Source: Contendibacter sp031732755 (GTDB lineage Bacteria; Pseudomonadota; Gammaproteobacteria; Competibacterales; Competibacteraceae). From it: a stretch of DNA of 64,000 nt. Made by a program: the position numbers and the translations under genes. Under the pieces are notes generated by a model. It was not told the origin of the DNA, did not search any database, and saw nothing but the letters and a program-made list of their open reading frames with translations. The stretch's first letter is position 1; every line of letters starts with the position of its first letter. The stretch is taken from the NCBI GenBank assembly GCA_031732755.1, contig JAVMKI010000066.1, positions 1-64,000 on the forward strand, in the 5' to 3' direction. Of this stretch, positions 35,897-46,117 are shown in pieces.

Positions 35897-36892
35897 ATGC
35901 AAAAACGTACCTTGGGTCATAATGGACTGGAGGTTTCCGCACTTGGTTTTGGCTGTATGGGGCTGAATTTCGGCTACGGATCGGGTATCCGCCGGGAAGA
36001 AGCCATTCAGCTCATTCGCCACGCCGTCGAACTGGGGGTGACATTCTTCGACACGGCAGAAGCCTACGGCCCCTTCACCAACGAAGACATTGTGGGCGAG
36101 GCGCTCCAACCCATCCGCGATCAGGTGGTGATCGCCACCAAATTCGGTTTTCAGGACGGCATGACGGCCAAAGGACTGGACAGCCGCCCGGAACGCATCC
36201 GACAGGTCGCCGAAGCCTCTTTGCAACGTCTGCGCACCGACCGCATCGATCTGTTTTATCAGCACCGCGTCGATCCATCCGTGCCGATCGAAGATGTGGC
36301 CGGAACGGTGAAGGACCTCATCGCCGAAGGCAAAGTCCAGCATTTCGGCCTGTCGGAAGCGAGCGTATCGACCATCCGCAAAGCCCATGCCGTGCAACCG
36401 GTCACCGCCCTACAAAGCGAATATTCGCTGTTCTGGCGCGAACCGGAACAACAAATCCTGCCGACACTGGAACAACTGGGCATTGGCTTCGTGCCCTTCG
36501 CCCCACTGGGCAGGGGCTTCTTGACGGGCAAGATCGACGAGAGCACCGCCCTTGCCGACAACGACATGCGCAGGAACATTCCGCGTTTTACGGAAGCCAA
36601 CCGCAAGGCCAATCAGGCGCTGGTTGCGCTGATCAGCGGAATCGCCCAGGACAAAAACGCCACGCCGGCCCAGGTCGCCCTGGCCTGGCTACTGGCGCAA
36701 AAGCCGTGGATCGTGCCCATTCCCGGCACGACCAAAGCACCCCGGCTAGCGGAAAATCTCGGTGGGGCGACGCTGGAACTGACACCGACCGACCTTGCCA
36801 ACATCGAGCGGGCCGCCGCAGAAATTACCATCCAGGGCGACCGTTACCCGGCCGCGATGCAAAGATACGTCGACAACCCAGATAGAACCTAA
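35897..36892 (+). CDS. Aldo/keto reductase
   Basis: A 331-residue TIM-barrel NADPH-dependent oxidoreductase close to the AKR13/YakC group. The catalytic tetrad is visible: Asp and Tyr in FFDTAEAYG (about residues 51-59), Lys in ATKFGF and His in YQHRVD. The C-terminal IPIPGTTKAPRLAENL binds the cofactor phosphate. A GGAGGAAGACC stretch gives a strong ribosome site. It leads a four-gene operon with the alcohol dehydrogenase gene 13 bases downstream. Likely role: reduction of reactive aldehydes. Confidence 0.94.
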   Translation: MQKRTLGHNGLEVSALGFGCMGLNFGYGSGIRREEAIQLIRHAVELGVTFFDTAEAYGPFTNEDIVGEALQPIRDQVVIATKFGFQDGMTAKGLDSRPERIRQVAEASLQRLRTDRIDLFYQHRVDPSVPIEDVAGTVKDLIAEGKVQHFGLSEASVSTIRKAHAVQPVTALQSEYSLFWREPEQQILPTLEQLGIGFVPFAPLGRGFLTGKIDESTALADNDMRRNIPRFTEANRKANQALVALISGIAQDKNATPAQVALAWLLAQKPWIVPIPGTTKAPRLAENLGGATLELTPTDLANIERAAAEITIQGDRYPAAMQRYVDNPDRT

Positions 36893-36905
36893 CGGAGAGC
36901 CTAAC

Positions 36906-37961
36906 ATGATGAAAACCATTGGATATGCTACCGACTCCCCCACCGGCGCACTGCAACCGTTCAGCTTCGAACGTCGCGAACCCCGGCCGGAAGACGTCGT
37001 CATCGACATTCTGTACTGCGGTATCTGCCACTCCGACATCCATTCGGCCCGCAATGAATGGGGCTGGACCCAATACCCGTTTGTGCCTGGCCATGAAATC
37101 GTCGGGCGGGTCAGCGCCGTGGGCGATCAAGTCAGCTCATTCAAGCCCGGCGATCTGGTCGGGGTCGGTTGTCTGGTCGACAGCTGCCGCCATTGCGACG
37201 CCTGCGAAGAAGGGCTGGAGCAATATTGCGAAAACGGCTTTACCGGAACCTACGGTGGCGAAGACAAGATCGGCGGTACCCCCCACCCCTTCACCTTCGG
37301 TGGCTATTCCGACAAGATCACGGTCGATCAGCGCTTCGTGCTGCGCGTTCCCGAAAATCTTGACCCGGCCGCTGCCGCACCCTTGCTCTGCGCCGGCATC
37401 ACCACCTATTCCCCACTGCGCCACTGGAAGGTCAGTCCAGGTCAGAAAGTCGGGATCATCGGCCTGGGCGGCCTGGGCCATATGGGGGTCAAATTCGCTC
37501 ATGCCATGGGCGCCCATGTGGTGATGATCACCACCTCGCCCAAGAAAGGCGAAGATGCGCAAAAGCTCGGGGCCGATGAAGTCCTGTTGTCGACGGATGA
37601 GGCGGCGATGCAGGCCGCGCAAAACAGCTTCGATTTCCTGCTCAACACCATTCCCGTCGGCCATGACGTCGATCCTTACATGGCCCTGCTGAAACGAGAC
37701 ACCACCATGGTGATCGTCGGCGCGGTCGAGGCGCTGACCCGAGTGAATGGCATTCCCTTTATCTTCCGCCGCCGCTCCATGGCCGGGTCGCTAATCGGCG
37801 GACTGCCGGAAACACAGGAAATGTTGGATTTCTGCGGAGAGCACGACATCACCTGCGATATCGAAACGATCGCGATCAAGGACGTCAACGCTGCCTATGA
37901 CCGCACGGTCAAAGGCGATGTGAAATACCGTTTCGTCATCGACATGGCCTCTCTCAAATAG
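36906..37961 (+). CDS. Zinc-dependent NAD(P) alcohol dehydrogenase (YahK/CAD type)
   Basis: A 351-residue medium-chain dehydrogenase. Catalytic zinc ligands are in YCGICHSDIHS and GHEIVG; the structural zinc is bound by the four Cys of CLVDSCRHCDACEEGLEQYC. The cofactor loop is GLGGLGHMG. This is the YahK/cinnamyl-alcohol dehydrogenase branch, which reduces aromatic and aliphatic aldehydes with NADPH. The frame is open into the upstream gene, but GGAG lies 8 bases before 36906 and the family starts here. It sits between the AKR and MFS genes in one operon. Confidence 0.95.
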   Translation: MMKTIGYATDSPTGALQPFSFERREPRPEDVVIDILYCGICHSDIHSARNEWGWTQYPFVPGHEIVGRVSAVGDQVSSFKPGDLVGVGCLVDSCRHCDACEEGLEQYCENGFTGTYGGEDKIGGTPHPFTFGGYSDKITVDQRFVLRVPENLDPAAAAPLLCAGITTYSPLRHWKVSPGQKVGIIGLGGLGHMGVKFAHAMGAHVVMITTSPKKGEDAQKLGADEVLLSTDEAAMQAAQNSFDFLLNTIPVGHDVDPYMALLKRDTTMVIVGAVEALTRVNGIPFIFRRRSMAGSLIGGLPETQEMLDFCGEHDITCDIETIAIKDVNAAYDRTVKGDVKYRFVIDMASLK

Positions 37962-38004
37962 CCAGCCGCCGCAGTGGCCCACTGATCAGGTCAGGTGAAT
38001 CACG

Positions 38005-39456
38005 ATGACCCACGGCATCGCCCCACGACGCATCCCGATCCTCGCGATCATCCTGGCAAGCTACCTGATGATCATCCTGGACATTTCAATCGTGATTACG
38101 GCGCTGCCGAAAATCCAGGATACGCTCGGCTTTTCGGAAGTCGGCCTATCCTGGGTACAAAATGCCTATACGCTGACCTTCGGCGGGCTGCTGTTGCTGG
38201 GCGCGCGCGGCGGTGACTTAATGGGGCGGCGACGCCTGTTCATCGTGGGCTTGAGTATTTTCGCCTTTGCTTCACTGCTGATCGGTTTCACCCAGTCGGC
38301 AGCGTGGATGATCGCCTCGCGCGCCTTGCAAGGCATCGGCGCGGCCTTGCTGGCGCCGTCCACGCTGGCGCTGTTGACCGTCAATTTCCCCGAAGGCGAG
38401 GAACGCACTCGCGCCGTGGCTTATTACGGCGCGACCGCCGGGATCGGCTCCAGTGTCGGATTAGTGGCGGGTGGCATTATCGCCGACCTGATTTCATGGC
38501 GCGCCGGATTCTTTATCAACCTGCCCGTTGCCGCGATTCTGATTGCGGCTTCCTTGCGCTACATCGACGAAACCGAACACCATTCGGGGAATTTCGATCT
38601 GATTGGAGCGCTGAGTTCGACGCTGGGCATGACGTCTCTGGTCTATGCGATCGTCCATTCCGAAGCGCACGGCTGGACCAATCGCAGCACACTTTTCCCT
38701 CTAGCGGCGGGTCTACTGATCTTGGCATTGTTTGTACTGAATGAATGGCGCGCCAAGCAACCCATCATGCCGCTGCGCCTTTTCGCCAGCGCCGAGCGCA
38801 ACTGCGCCTATGTCACCCGCGTTTTGATGCTGGGCGCGGTATTCAGCTTCTTTTTCTACATCACGCAATATTTGCAAGTCGTGAAAGGCTTCAGGCCGCT
38901 GGAAGCCGGGTTCGCCTTCCTGCCCCTGACCATCCTGCAATTTTTCGGCGCGATGATCGTGCCGCGTCTGACCAGGCACTATGGCAATGGACCGTTGCTG
39001 GCGAGTGGGTTGCTGATTCTCATGACCGGCATGGCCTGGATCAGTCAACTGTCGGTCGGTACCTCCTATCTCACCGGGGTAGCCTTACCCATGCTGCTGA
39101 TCGGCATGGGTCTGGGCCTGACGCTCAGCCCGCTGACTGCATCCGCTATCACCGGGGTCAAACATCAAGATGCCGGCGCGGCCTCCGGCTTGGTGAACGC
39201 CGCACATCAACTGGGCGGTTCGCTCGGCTTTTCCGTTCTGGTCGCGGTGTTTGCCGCCGCGAATTCCACTACGCTGACCGGGAGCGCGTTGCTCACCCAC
39301 CGCATCGCCTCCACCTTTACCGTCGGGGCGGAGATACTGGCGCTGGCCTTGGCGCTGGTGGTCATTTTTATCGTCAGGCCGTTGCGTCGCCACCGCGCAG
39401 CAAAAAACATCACGGCGCCTCTGCTCAACTCTCTTGAAACCGGGGGCCCGTCATGA
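38005..39456 (+). CDS. 14-TM MFS drug transporter (DHA2/EmrB-QacA type)
   Basis: A 483-residue major facilitator with about 14 hydrophobic helices. Motif A-like GARGGDLMGRRRLF (loop 2-3) and motif C-like GIGSSVGLVAGGIIADLISWRAGFF (in pieces) are present, and motif D1 LDISIVITALPKIQ lies in helix 1. Such pumps export hydrophobic compounds by proton antiport. The gene is 43 bases downstream of the dehydrogenase gene and 36 bases upstream of the regulator gene, so it probably exports the same compounds or their reduction products. Confidence 0.92.
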   Translation: MTHGIAPRRIPILAIILASYLMIILDISIVITALPKIQDTLGFSEVGLSWVQNAYTLTFGGLLLLGARGGDLMGRRRLFIVGLSIFAFASLLIGFTQSAAWMIASRALQGIGAALLAPSTLALLTVNFPEGEERTRAVAYYGATAGIGSSVGLVAGGIIADLISWRAGFFINLPVAAILIAASLRYIDETEHHSGNFDLIGALSSTLGMTSLVYAIVHSEAHGWTNRSTLFPLAAGLLILALFVLNEWRAKQPIMPLRLFASAERNCAYVTRVLMLGAVFSFFFYITQYLQVVKGFRPLEAGFAFLPLTILQFFGAMIVPRLTRHYGNGPLLASGLLILMTGMAWISQLSVGTSYLTGVALPMLLIGMGLGLTLSPLTASAITGVKHQDAGAASGLVNAAHQLGGSLGFSVLVAVFAAANSTTLTGSALLTHRIASTFTVGAEILALALALVVIFIVRPLRRHRAAKNITAPLLNSLETGGPS

Positions 39457-39492
39457 ACAATGATAAAACCGCCGAGAGCAAGATGAGGAACC

Positions 39493-40443
39493 ATGCTTCA
39501 GTTCAATGAAAACCTGGTCTCTTTTGCGAAAACTGGGGATGATGACTATCCACCGGACAGTGAGGATTTGAAAAAACTGGCAGACTTGATTGCCAAGTTC
39601 GCCCCGTACGACGGGCGCTTCGATTTATCAGGATACGGGTTGCATGTGGTCAAGGAGACCAAGACGACCGCCGAAACGACGCACACCATGAGTCAGCCGG
39701 GGATGTGCATCGTGGCCCAAGGCGCAAAGCGTGTTTCGCTGGCACAGCAATCCTACGAATACAACGAATCCCGTATGGTGGTGTATGCCGCCGAAGTGCC
39801 GATCGGCGCCAGTATCATCAAAGCCAGCCCGGAAGAACCCTATCTTTGCCTGGTCATACACATCGATCCGCAGAAACTGATCGATCTGATTTTGAAAGTT
39901 TTCCCGTGCGGGGTACCGAAAACGCCGAACACTCAGGCCATCTATGTCGGCCACAACAATCCAAAAATCGTAACTACCGCCATCCGGCTCATGAACCTAA
40001 TCGTGCAGCAAGAAGATGCCGATCTTCTGGTACCGTTGGTCATTGACGAAAGTCTCATTCGCCTGCTACGAAGCCCGATGGGTCCTTCTATCGCGCAAAT
40101 CGGCATCACGGATTCCCATGCGCAAAAGGTTTCAAAGGCTATTTCGTGGCTTAAGGAAAACTATGCCACATCAATCAAAGTGGAAGAGCTCGCCGCTATT
40201 TCAAGGATGAGTCCTTCATCCTTCTATAACCATTTTAAATCGCTGACTTCAATGAGTCCGCTGCAATTCCAAAAATCACTGAGATTGCAGGAAGCACGCA
40301 ATCTCATCATGACGAAAAGAGTGGATGTCAGCAGGGCAAGCTTTCAGGTGGGTTATGCCAGCCTCTCGCAATTCAGTCGTGAATACAGCCGTCTGTTCGG
40401 CTGTCCTCCCAGTAAAGATATTACACAATTACGTAGCGCCTAA
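39493..40443 (+). CDS. AraC-family transcriptional regulator (YqhC-like)
   Basis: A 316-residue regulator. Residues about 40-200 match the AraC_N type sensor domain (GMCIVAQGAKRV, YAAEVPIGASIIKASPEEPY, HIDPQKLIDLI). The C-terminal 100 residues hold two helix-turn-helix units (KVEELAAISRMSPSSFYNHFK and QVGYASLSQFSREYSRLFG). This domain layout is that of YqhC, which turns on an aldehyde reductase (yqhD) and an aldo/keto reductase (dkgA) in E. coli. Here the regulator is the last gene of an AKR-ADH-MFS operon, so it probably activates that operon in response to aldehydes. Confidence 0.9.
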   Translation: MLQFNENLVSFAKTGDDDYPPDSEDLKKLADLIAKFAPYDGRFDLSGYGLHVVKETKTTAETTHTMSQPGMCIVAQGAKRVSLAQQSYEYNESRMVVYAAEVPIGASIIKASPEEPYLCLVIHIDPQKLIDLILKVFPCGVPKTPNTQAIYVGHNNPKIVTTAIRLMNLIVQQEDADLLVPLVIDESLIRLLRSPMGPSIAQIGITDSHAQKVSKAISWLKENYATSIKVEELAAISRMSPSSFYNHFKSLTSMSPLQFQKSLRLQEARNLIMTKRVDVSRASFQVGYASLSQFSREYSRLFGCPPSKDITQLRSA

Positions 40444-40835
40444 AACTGATATTCAGCATAATAATAAGAAATGGAATGCCTTAGAGTGAAATTGGTCTGT
40501 TTTTCTTGCTATGGTTCATGGTCTTTTTACTCTTCCAAAGACTTCTGATAAAAGGGAGAAGCAGAAGTCATAATCAATACGGAGCGCCCGTTCTTGCCAA
40601 TCAATCCGATCAACTCGGATTTCTTTAACCCCTAAAATCTGCTCAAACCATTCAGCTTCCGTCATTAGATTTTGCTCTCCCATCGAGCCGTATCCTGAAC
40701 TCGATAAATCGCTTAAAAATAATCGCCTCTAAATGACACACTTCTGCGTTTGGCTCCACATGAATCCTCGAAGAACCTTTATAGAAAATCACCTTAGCGC
40801 TGATTTTACGTTCCGTTCGAGCGGCGCGACCGGAT
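40444..40835. other. 392-bp AT-rich intergenic region
   Basis: It lies between the convergent regulator and HAD genes and is clearly more AT-rich than its surroundings. It holds one small open frame (40516-40665, minus). No terminator with a clear stem and T-run was found. The low GC suggests remnants of acquired DNA. Confidence 0.5.
40516..40665 (-). CDS. Small hypothetical ORF, possible remnant
   Basis: A 49-residue open frame starting MTEAEWFEQILGVKEIRVDR and ending VFGRVKRP. The start MxxxEWFxxILGVKEIxVxxI faintly recalls the N-terminus of some transposases of the ISL3 kind, but this is only an impression. It lies in AT-rich DNA near the edge of the accessory region and has no clear ribosome site. 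It may be a decayed gene end rather than a working gene. Confidence 0.3.
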   Translation of the reverse strand: MTEAEWFEQILGVKEIRVDRIDWQERALRIDYDFCFSLLSEVFGRVKRP

Positions 40836-41528
40836 TCAGCCGCGTCGTTCCCAAGCCGCCAGCACCGCCTCGCATTCCGCCAGATTACTGATTTCCGCAT
40901 CCGCCCTCGGCCCGCCGGGCCAATCCCGACCAGCGCGATTGACCCACACGGTGCGAAAACCGGCGTTCTGGCCGCCCAGAACATCATGCTCCGGATCATC
41001 GCCGACATGAACGACCTGGTCTGGCCGCACCCGCAGCAGCCGGCATAGCTCCTCGAACATCGGCGGTTCCGGTTTGGCCGCGCCCACTTCGACGGCATTG
41101 AGCGAAACGCTGAATAAATCGTCCAGCCCGATCAGTCGCAAATCGGCGTTGCCGTTGGATAACGACGCCAGGGTGTAATGCTGGGCCAGTCGTTCCAGCG
41201 TGGGGCGCACCTCGGCGTATGGCTCCACCGCGTTGCGGGCGATGAAATACACCGCAAACGCACCTTCCACGTTAAATTCCGTGTATCCCACCCGCCGCGC
41301 CGCCAGACGCAGCGCCATCTTGCGCAGCCAAGTCCGGTCATGGGCCAGATCCGGGCAGACCATGCTCGCTTCGCTGGACAGTTCCCGCAGTTCCAATGGC
41401 GTGAACCGCTCCGGGATGCGGGGGTAACGCGCCGCCAACCAATCGTGCAACAGTTCCTCGGCCCGCTCCACCACGGGCCAGATATCCCAGAGGGTATCGT
41501 CCAGATCGAAGGTGATCGCCTTGATCAT
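40836..41528 (-). CDS. HAD-superfamily hydrolase (YigB-like)
   Basis: A 230-residue haloacid-dehalogenase-type phosphatase. Motif I FDLDDTLWD has the nucleophile Asp and the acid/base Asp; motif II is SNGNAD, motif III has the Lys in GAAKPEPPMF, and motif IV is HVGDDPEHDVLGGQNAG. The helical cap between motifs I and II fits the YigB/FMN-phosphatase group. The substrate is unknown. Its ATG overlaps the metZ stop (ATGA), so it is the last gene of the purF-metZ unit. Confidence 0.9.
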   Translation of the reverse strand: MIKAITFDLDDTLWDIWPVVERAEELLHDWLAARYPRIPERFTPLELRELSSEASMVCPDLAHDRTWLRKMALRLAARRVGYTEFNVEGAFAVYFIARNAVEPYAEVRPTLERLAQHYTLASLSNGNADLRLIGLDDLFSVSLNAVEVGAAKPEPPMFEELCRLLRVRPDQVVHVGDDPEHDVLGGQNAGFRTVWVNRAGRDWPGGPRADAEISNLAECEAVLAAWERRG

Positions 41529-42714
41529 GCCAGCCGGCGCAACCCACGCTCCAGATCGGCTTGCAAGTCAGCGACCTCTTCCAGTCCCACCGAAATCCGC
41601 ACCAGCGATTCCCGAATACCGGCGCGTTCCCGCTCCTGGGGCGTCAGCCGGCCATGCGTGGTCGTTGCGGGATGGGTGATGGTGGATTTGGCATCGCCCA
41701 GATTGGCGGTGACCGAAATCAGCCGAGTGGCGTCGATCAGCGCCCAAGCTGCTTCTCGCCCGCCGCGCACCTCGAAGGAGACGATCCCGCCGAAACCACG
41801 CTGTTGCCGTTTCGCCAATTCATGCTGCGGATGCGAGGGCAGGCCAGGATAGTAGACCCGCTCCACCGCTGGCTGGGTTTCCAGCCATTGCGCCAGTTGC
41901 AGCGCCGCCGCGCTGTGCGCGCGCATCCGCAGATGCAAGGTTTCCAGGCCCTTGAGAAACACCCAGGCGTTGAACGGACTGAGGCTGGGTCCGGCGGTGC
42001 GCAGGAAGCCGAAGATGTCCTTGCCAACCCGCTGCGCATCGCCCACCACCGCTCCGCCGACGCAACGGCCCTGTCCATCCAGATATTTGGTGCCAGAGTG
42101 AATCACCAAATCCGCGCCCAGCTCGAACGGCCGCTGTAAAGCTGGCGTGCAGAAACAATTATCCACCACCAGCAAAATAGCGTGGGCGTGGGCCAAATCC
42201 GCCAATGCTTGAATATCGGCCAGTTCCATCAGCGGATTGGACGGCGTTTCCAGATAGAACAACCGCGTTTCCGGGCGGATGGCCGCTTCCCAGGCGGTGG
42301 GGTCCGCCAGGGGCACGTAGGTGGTGGCAACGCCGAACTTGCTGAGATATAGATTAAACAGCGAGATGGTGCTGCCGAACACGCCGCTGGCCGAAACGAT
42401 GTGGTCGCCGCTCCCGAGCAGCGCCATGCAGGTCGCCAGAATCGCCGCCATGCCGGAACCGGTGGCGATGCAGGCTTCGCCACCTTCCAGCGCCGCCAAC
42501 CGGTCCTGAAACATCCGCACCGTTGGATTGGTGAACCGGGAATAAATGTTGCCCTCACCGGCGCTGAAGCGGGCGGCGGCTTCGGCGGCGCTGGCAAACA
42601 CGAAACTGGAGGTGAGAAACAACGGCTCGGCGTGCTCGCCCTCGTGCGTGCGAACCTGGCCAGCCCGCACCGCCAAGCTGGCGAAACCGAATTCAGGCGT
42701 GTCGTCGTATCTGT

Positions 42715-42718
<4 letters not shown>
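41525..42718 (-). CDS. metZ: O-succinylhomoserine sulfhydrylase
   Basis: A 397-residue Cys/Met metabolism PLP enzyme. PLP-binding features are TGSGMAAILATCMALL, VVDNCFCTPALQRP and HSGTKYLDGQGR, with the Schiff-base Lys. It converts O-succinylhomoserine and sulfide to homocysteine. The purF-metZ order, with a 4-base ATGA overlap, is the same as in Pseudomonas and relatives, which supports MetZ over MetB or MetC. Both flanking junctions are overlaps. Confidence 0.93.
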
Positions 42719-44223
<1,505 letters not shown>

Positions 44224-44274
44224 CCGCGATTACCTGCTGCAAGGGACGGCGGCTGCCGTCATTGGGAGAATCGC

Positions 44275-44763
44275 TCAAAACCGAAAGTTCTGAGCCAGTT
44301 CCGGCGGCAGCCAACCGCGCAGCCGCAGGGCGGTCTCCTGAAAGTGAGGGAGCAATCGTGACTGCTGCCACCAAGGGTCCTTGGGCAGGGGCGTCAACCC
44401 CGCCGCCAGCACCAAAATGGCGATCACCACCGCGCCGCGCCCCAGTCCGAACACCAGGCCCAAGACTCGGTCGGTCCCGGTCAGGCCGGTGTAATCCACC
44501 AGTTGCGTGGCGACGATACCGACCAGACCGCCGAGCAGCAGGGTGATGAGGAACAAACCACCAAAGGCGGCGGCGACGCGCAGCGAAGGGATATCGAGGT
44601 AGGGCGTCAGATGGGCGGCGCCATCCTCGGCGAACAGAAAAGCGATGGCGAAGGCGGCAATCCAGGTCGCCAGCGAAATCACTTCGCGCAACAGCCCTCG
44701 CCAGAGTCCAATCAACATGGAGAGGGCGATGACGATGACGATGAGGTAATCCGCCCAATTCAT
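44275..44763 (-). CDS. cvpA: CvpA family membrane protein
   Basis: A 162-residue inner-membrane protein, the same length as E. coli CvpA. Four hydrophobic helices are visible (ADYLIVIVIALSMLIGLWRG, WIAAFAIAFLFAED, and two in the segment around AAAFGGLFLITLLLGGLVG and VLGLVFGLGRGAVVIAI). It is linked to colicin V production and envelope stress; the exact function is unknown. The open frame reaches a TTG at 44799, but MNWADYLIVIVI fits the family start. It is directly upstream of purF as in E. coli. Confidence 0.93.
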   Translation of the reverse strand: MNWADYLIVIVIALSMLIGLWRGLLREVISLATWIAAFAIAFLFAEDGAAHLTPYLDIPSLRVAAAFGGLFLITLLLGGLVGIVATQLVDYTGLTGTDRVLGLVFGLGRGAVVIAILVLAAGLTPLPKDPWWQQSRLLPHFQETALRLRGWLPPELAQNFRF

Positions 44764-44885
44764 GGATCGTCGTATCCCGTCCCAAAAATTCAAGTACAAG
44801 GCTTATCCGGCATTCCCGAATTTTACAGGGAAATCATCTTAACAGAATCGCATTTGCGCTGAAACGAAACAACCTCCGGCAAGAT

Positions 44886-46115
44886 TCAGCGCCAGATGCG
44901 CACTCGATACAATGGTCGACCGTTAGCCGCCGTCTCCTCGACCACCGCACGGATTTTCTGACTGCGATAATAGTCGCGCAGGGCCGTGGCATTTTCCCGC
45001 AAGGCGTAACTGGCGACCACGGCGCCGCCTGTATTGGCGGGCGGCGATACAGCGGGCGCGGCGGGCGCGGCGGGCGCGGCGGGACGTGGGGCGGCGGTCG
45101 GCGCCTGGGCTTTGGCGACCAGTTCGATCTTGGGCAAAGCGGCGGCAGGCGGCGGTTTGGGCCGGGCGCTGTCCGTCTCGGTTCGCGGCGTTTCGGGCCG
45201 TGCATTTGCCGTACTGACGCGGGTGGCTTCCACCTGAGCCTTGCGGCGGGCCGCCTCGGCGCGAGCGGATTCGGCGCGCGCCGCTTCGGCCTGCGCGGCC
45301 TTTTGCGCGGCTTCCGCCTGCGCGGCCTTGCGCGCCGCCTCGGCGCGGGCGGCGTCCTGCCGCGCCGCCTCCGCCGCGCGCCGGGTTTCGGCTTGCGCCG
45401 CCAACGCCTCCGCGGGCGAAGACTGGTGCGGAGAAGCCGCTTCGGCCTGCGCGGCTTCGAGACGGGCGGCTTCCGCCCTGGCGGCGGCGCTGCGTTCCGC
45501 TTCCGCCTTGGCGCGGCTCCGGGCCGCCTCGGCCTGCGCGGCTTTCTGCCTGGCTTCAGCGCGCGCCTTGGCGGCGGTCAGGCGTTCCGCCTCCGCCTTG
45601 GCCTTGGCCTTGGCCTTGGCGGCGGCTTCCTGAGCCGCTTTGTGGCGCGCCGCTTCTTCCCGAGCCTTGGCGGCGTCGGCCTGCGTGGATACAGCGGGCG
45701 TTGGAGCGCGCGGTGTAACGGACGGCGCGGTGGATGCGGCGGGCGCTGGTTTAAAGTGGGGCGCCGGAGCCGCTAACGGTGGAGCCGGTGGTGGAACCGG
45801 TGGTGGCGCGGGCTCGGCGGGCGGTGGTGGTGTAGCAGTCTGGGCTGGTTCGACCGCGGCCGGCGGCGGTTCCCCAGCGCCTGGGGCTTGTTCCAGCGCG
45901 GGTGGCGGCACGGCGGCGGGTGGCGGCGCGGGTGGCGGCTGGGAAAAGGTCAGCGTGGGTGGAGGTGCCGCGGCGGGCGGCGGGTTCGCCGGCTGTGGTT
46001 GCGTGGATGCGACCGGCGCACGATCCTGTTTGTGCAATATTTTCGGCGCCAGGATGCCCGCCAGCGCCGCCACGACAGCGACGCCGACCAGGCGTTGGGT
46101 CAGGCGATTGTCCAA
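44886..46115 (-). CDS. DedD-like inner-membrane protein with long Pro/Ala-rich region and SPOR-like tail
   Basis: About 409 residues from a TTG start at 46115 (MDNRLTQRLVGVAVVAAL), with GGGAG 8 bases upstream and 2 bases after the folC stop. It has one membrane helix (residues 8-24), then about 115 residues rich in Pro and Ala, then about 170 residues of Ala/Glu/Arg/Lys-rich helix like TolA (AEAARKAAQAEAA units). The last 45 residues (AVVASYALRENATALRDYYRSQ, in pieces) look like a reduced SPOR domain for septal peptidoglycan. Its place between folC and cvpA is that of dedD, but it is about twice as long as DedD of E. coli. The Ala-rich tract is repetitive at DNA level. Confidence 0.78.
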   Translation of the reverse strand: MDNRLTQRLVGVAVVAALAGILAPKILHKQDRAPVASTQPQPANPPPAAAPPPTLTFSQPPPAPPPAAVPPPALEQAPGAGEPPPAAVEPAQTATPPPPAEPAPPPVPPPAPPLAAPAPHFKPAPAASTAPSVTPRAPTPAVSTQADAAKAREEAARHKAAQEAAAKAKAKAKAEAERLTAAKARAEARQKAAQAEAARSRAKAEAERSAAARAEAARLEAAQAEAASPHQSSPAEALAAQAETRRAAEAARQDAARAEAARKAAQAEAAQKAAQAEAARAESARAEAARRKAQVEATRVSTANARPETPRTETDSARPKPPPAAALPKIELVAKAQAPTAAPRPAAPAAPAAPAVSPPANTGGAVVASYALRENATALRDYYRSQKIRAVVEETAANGRPLYRVRIWR

Positions 46116-46117
46116 AA

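Noticed and set aside
40652..41098. 148-residue minus-strand frame overlapping the HAD gene
   Set aside because: Most of it is a shadow of the HAD hydrolase frame; the remaining tail has no recognisable family.
45241..45633. Ala/Ser-rich plus-strand open frame over the GCC/GGC-rich tract
   Set aside because: It is the reverse of the Ala-rich DedD-like gene; no start context.
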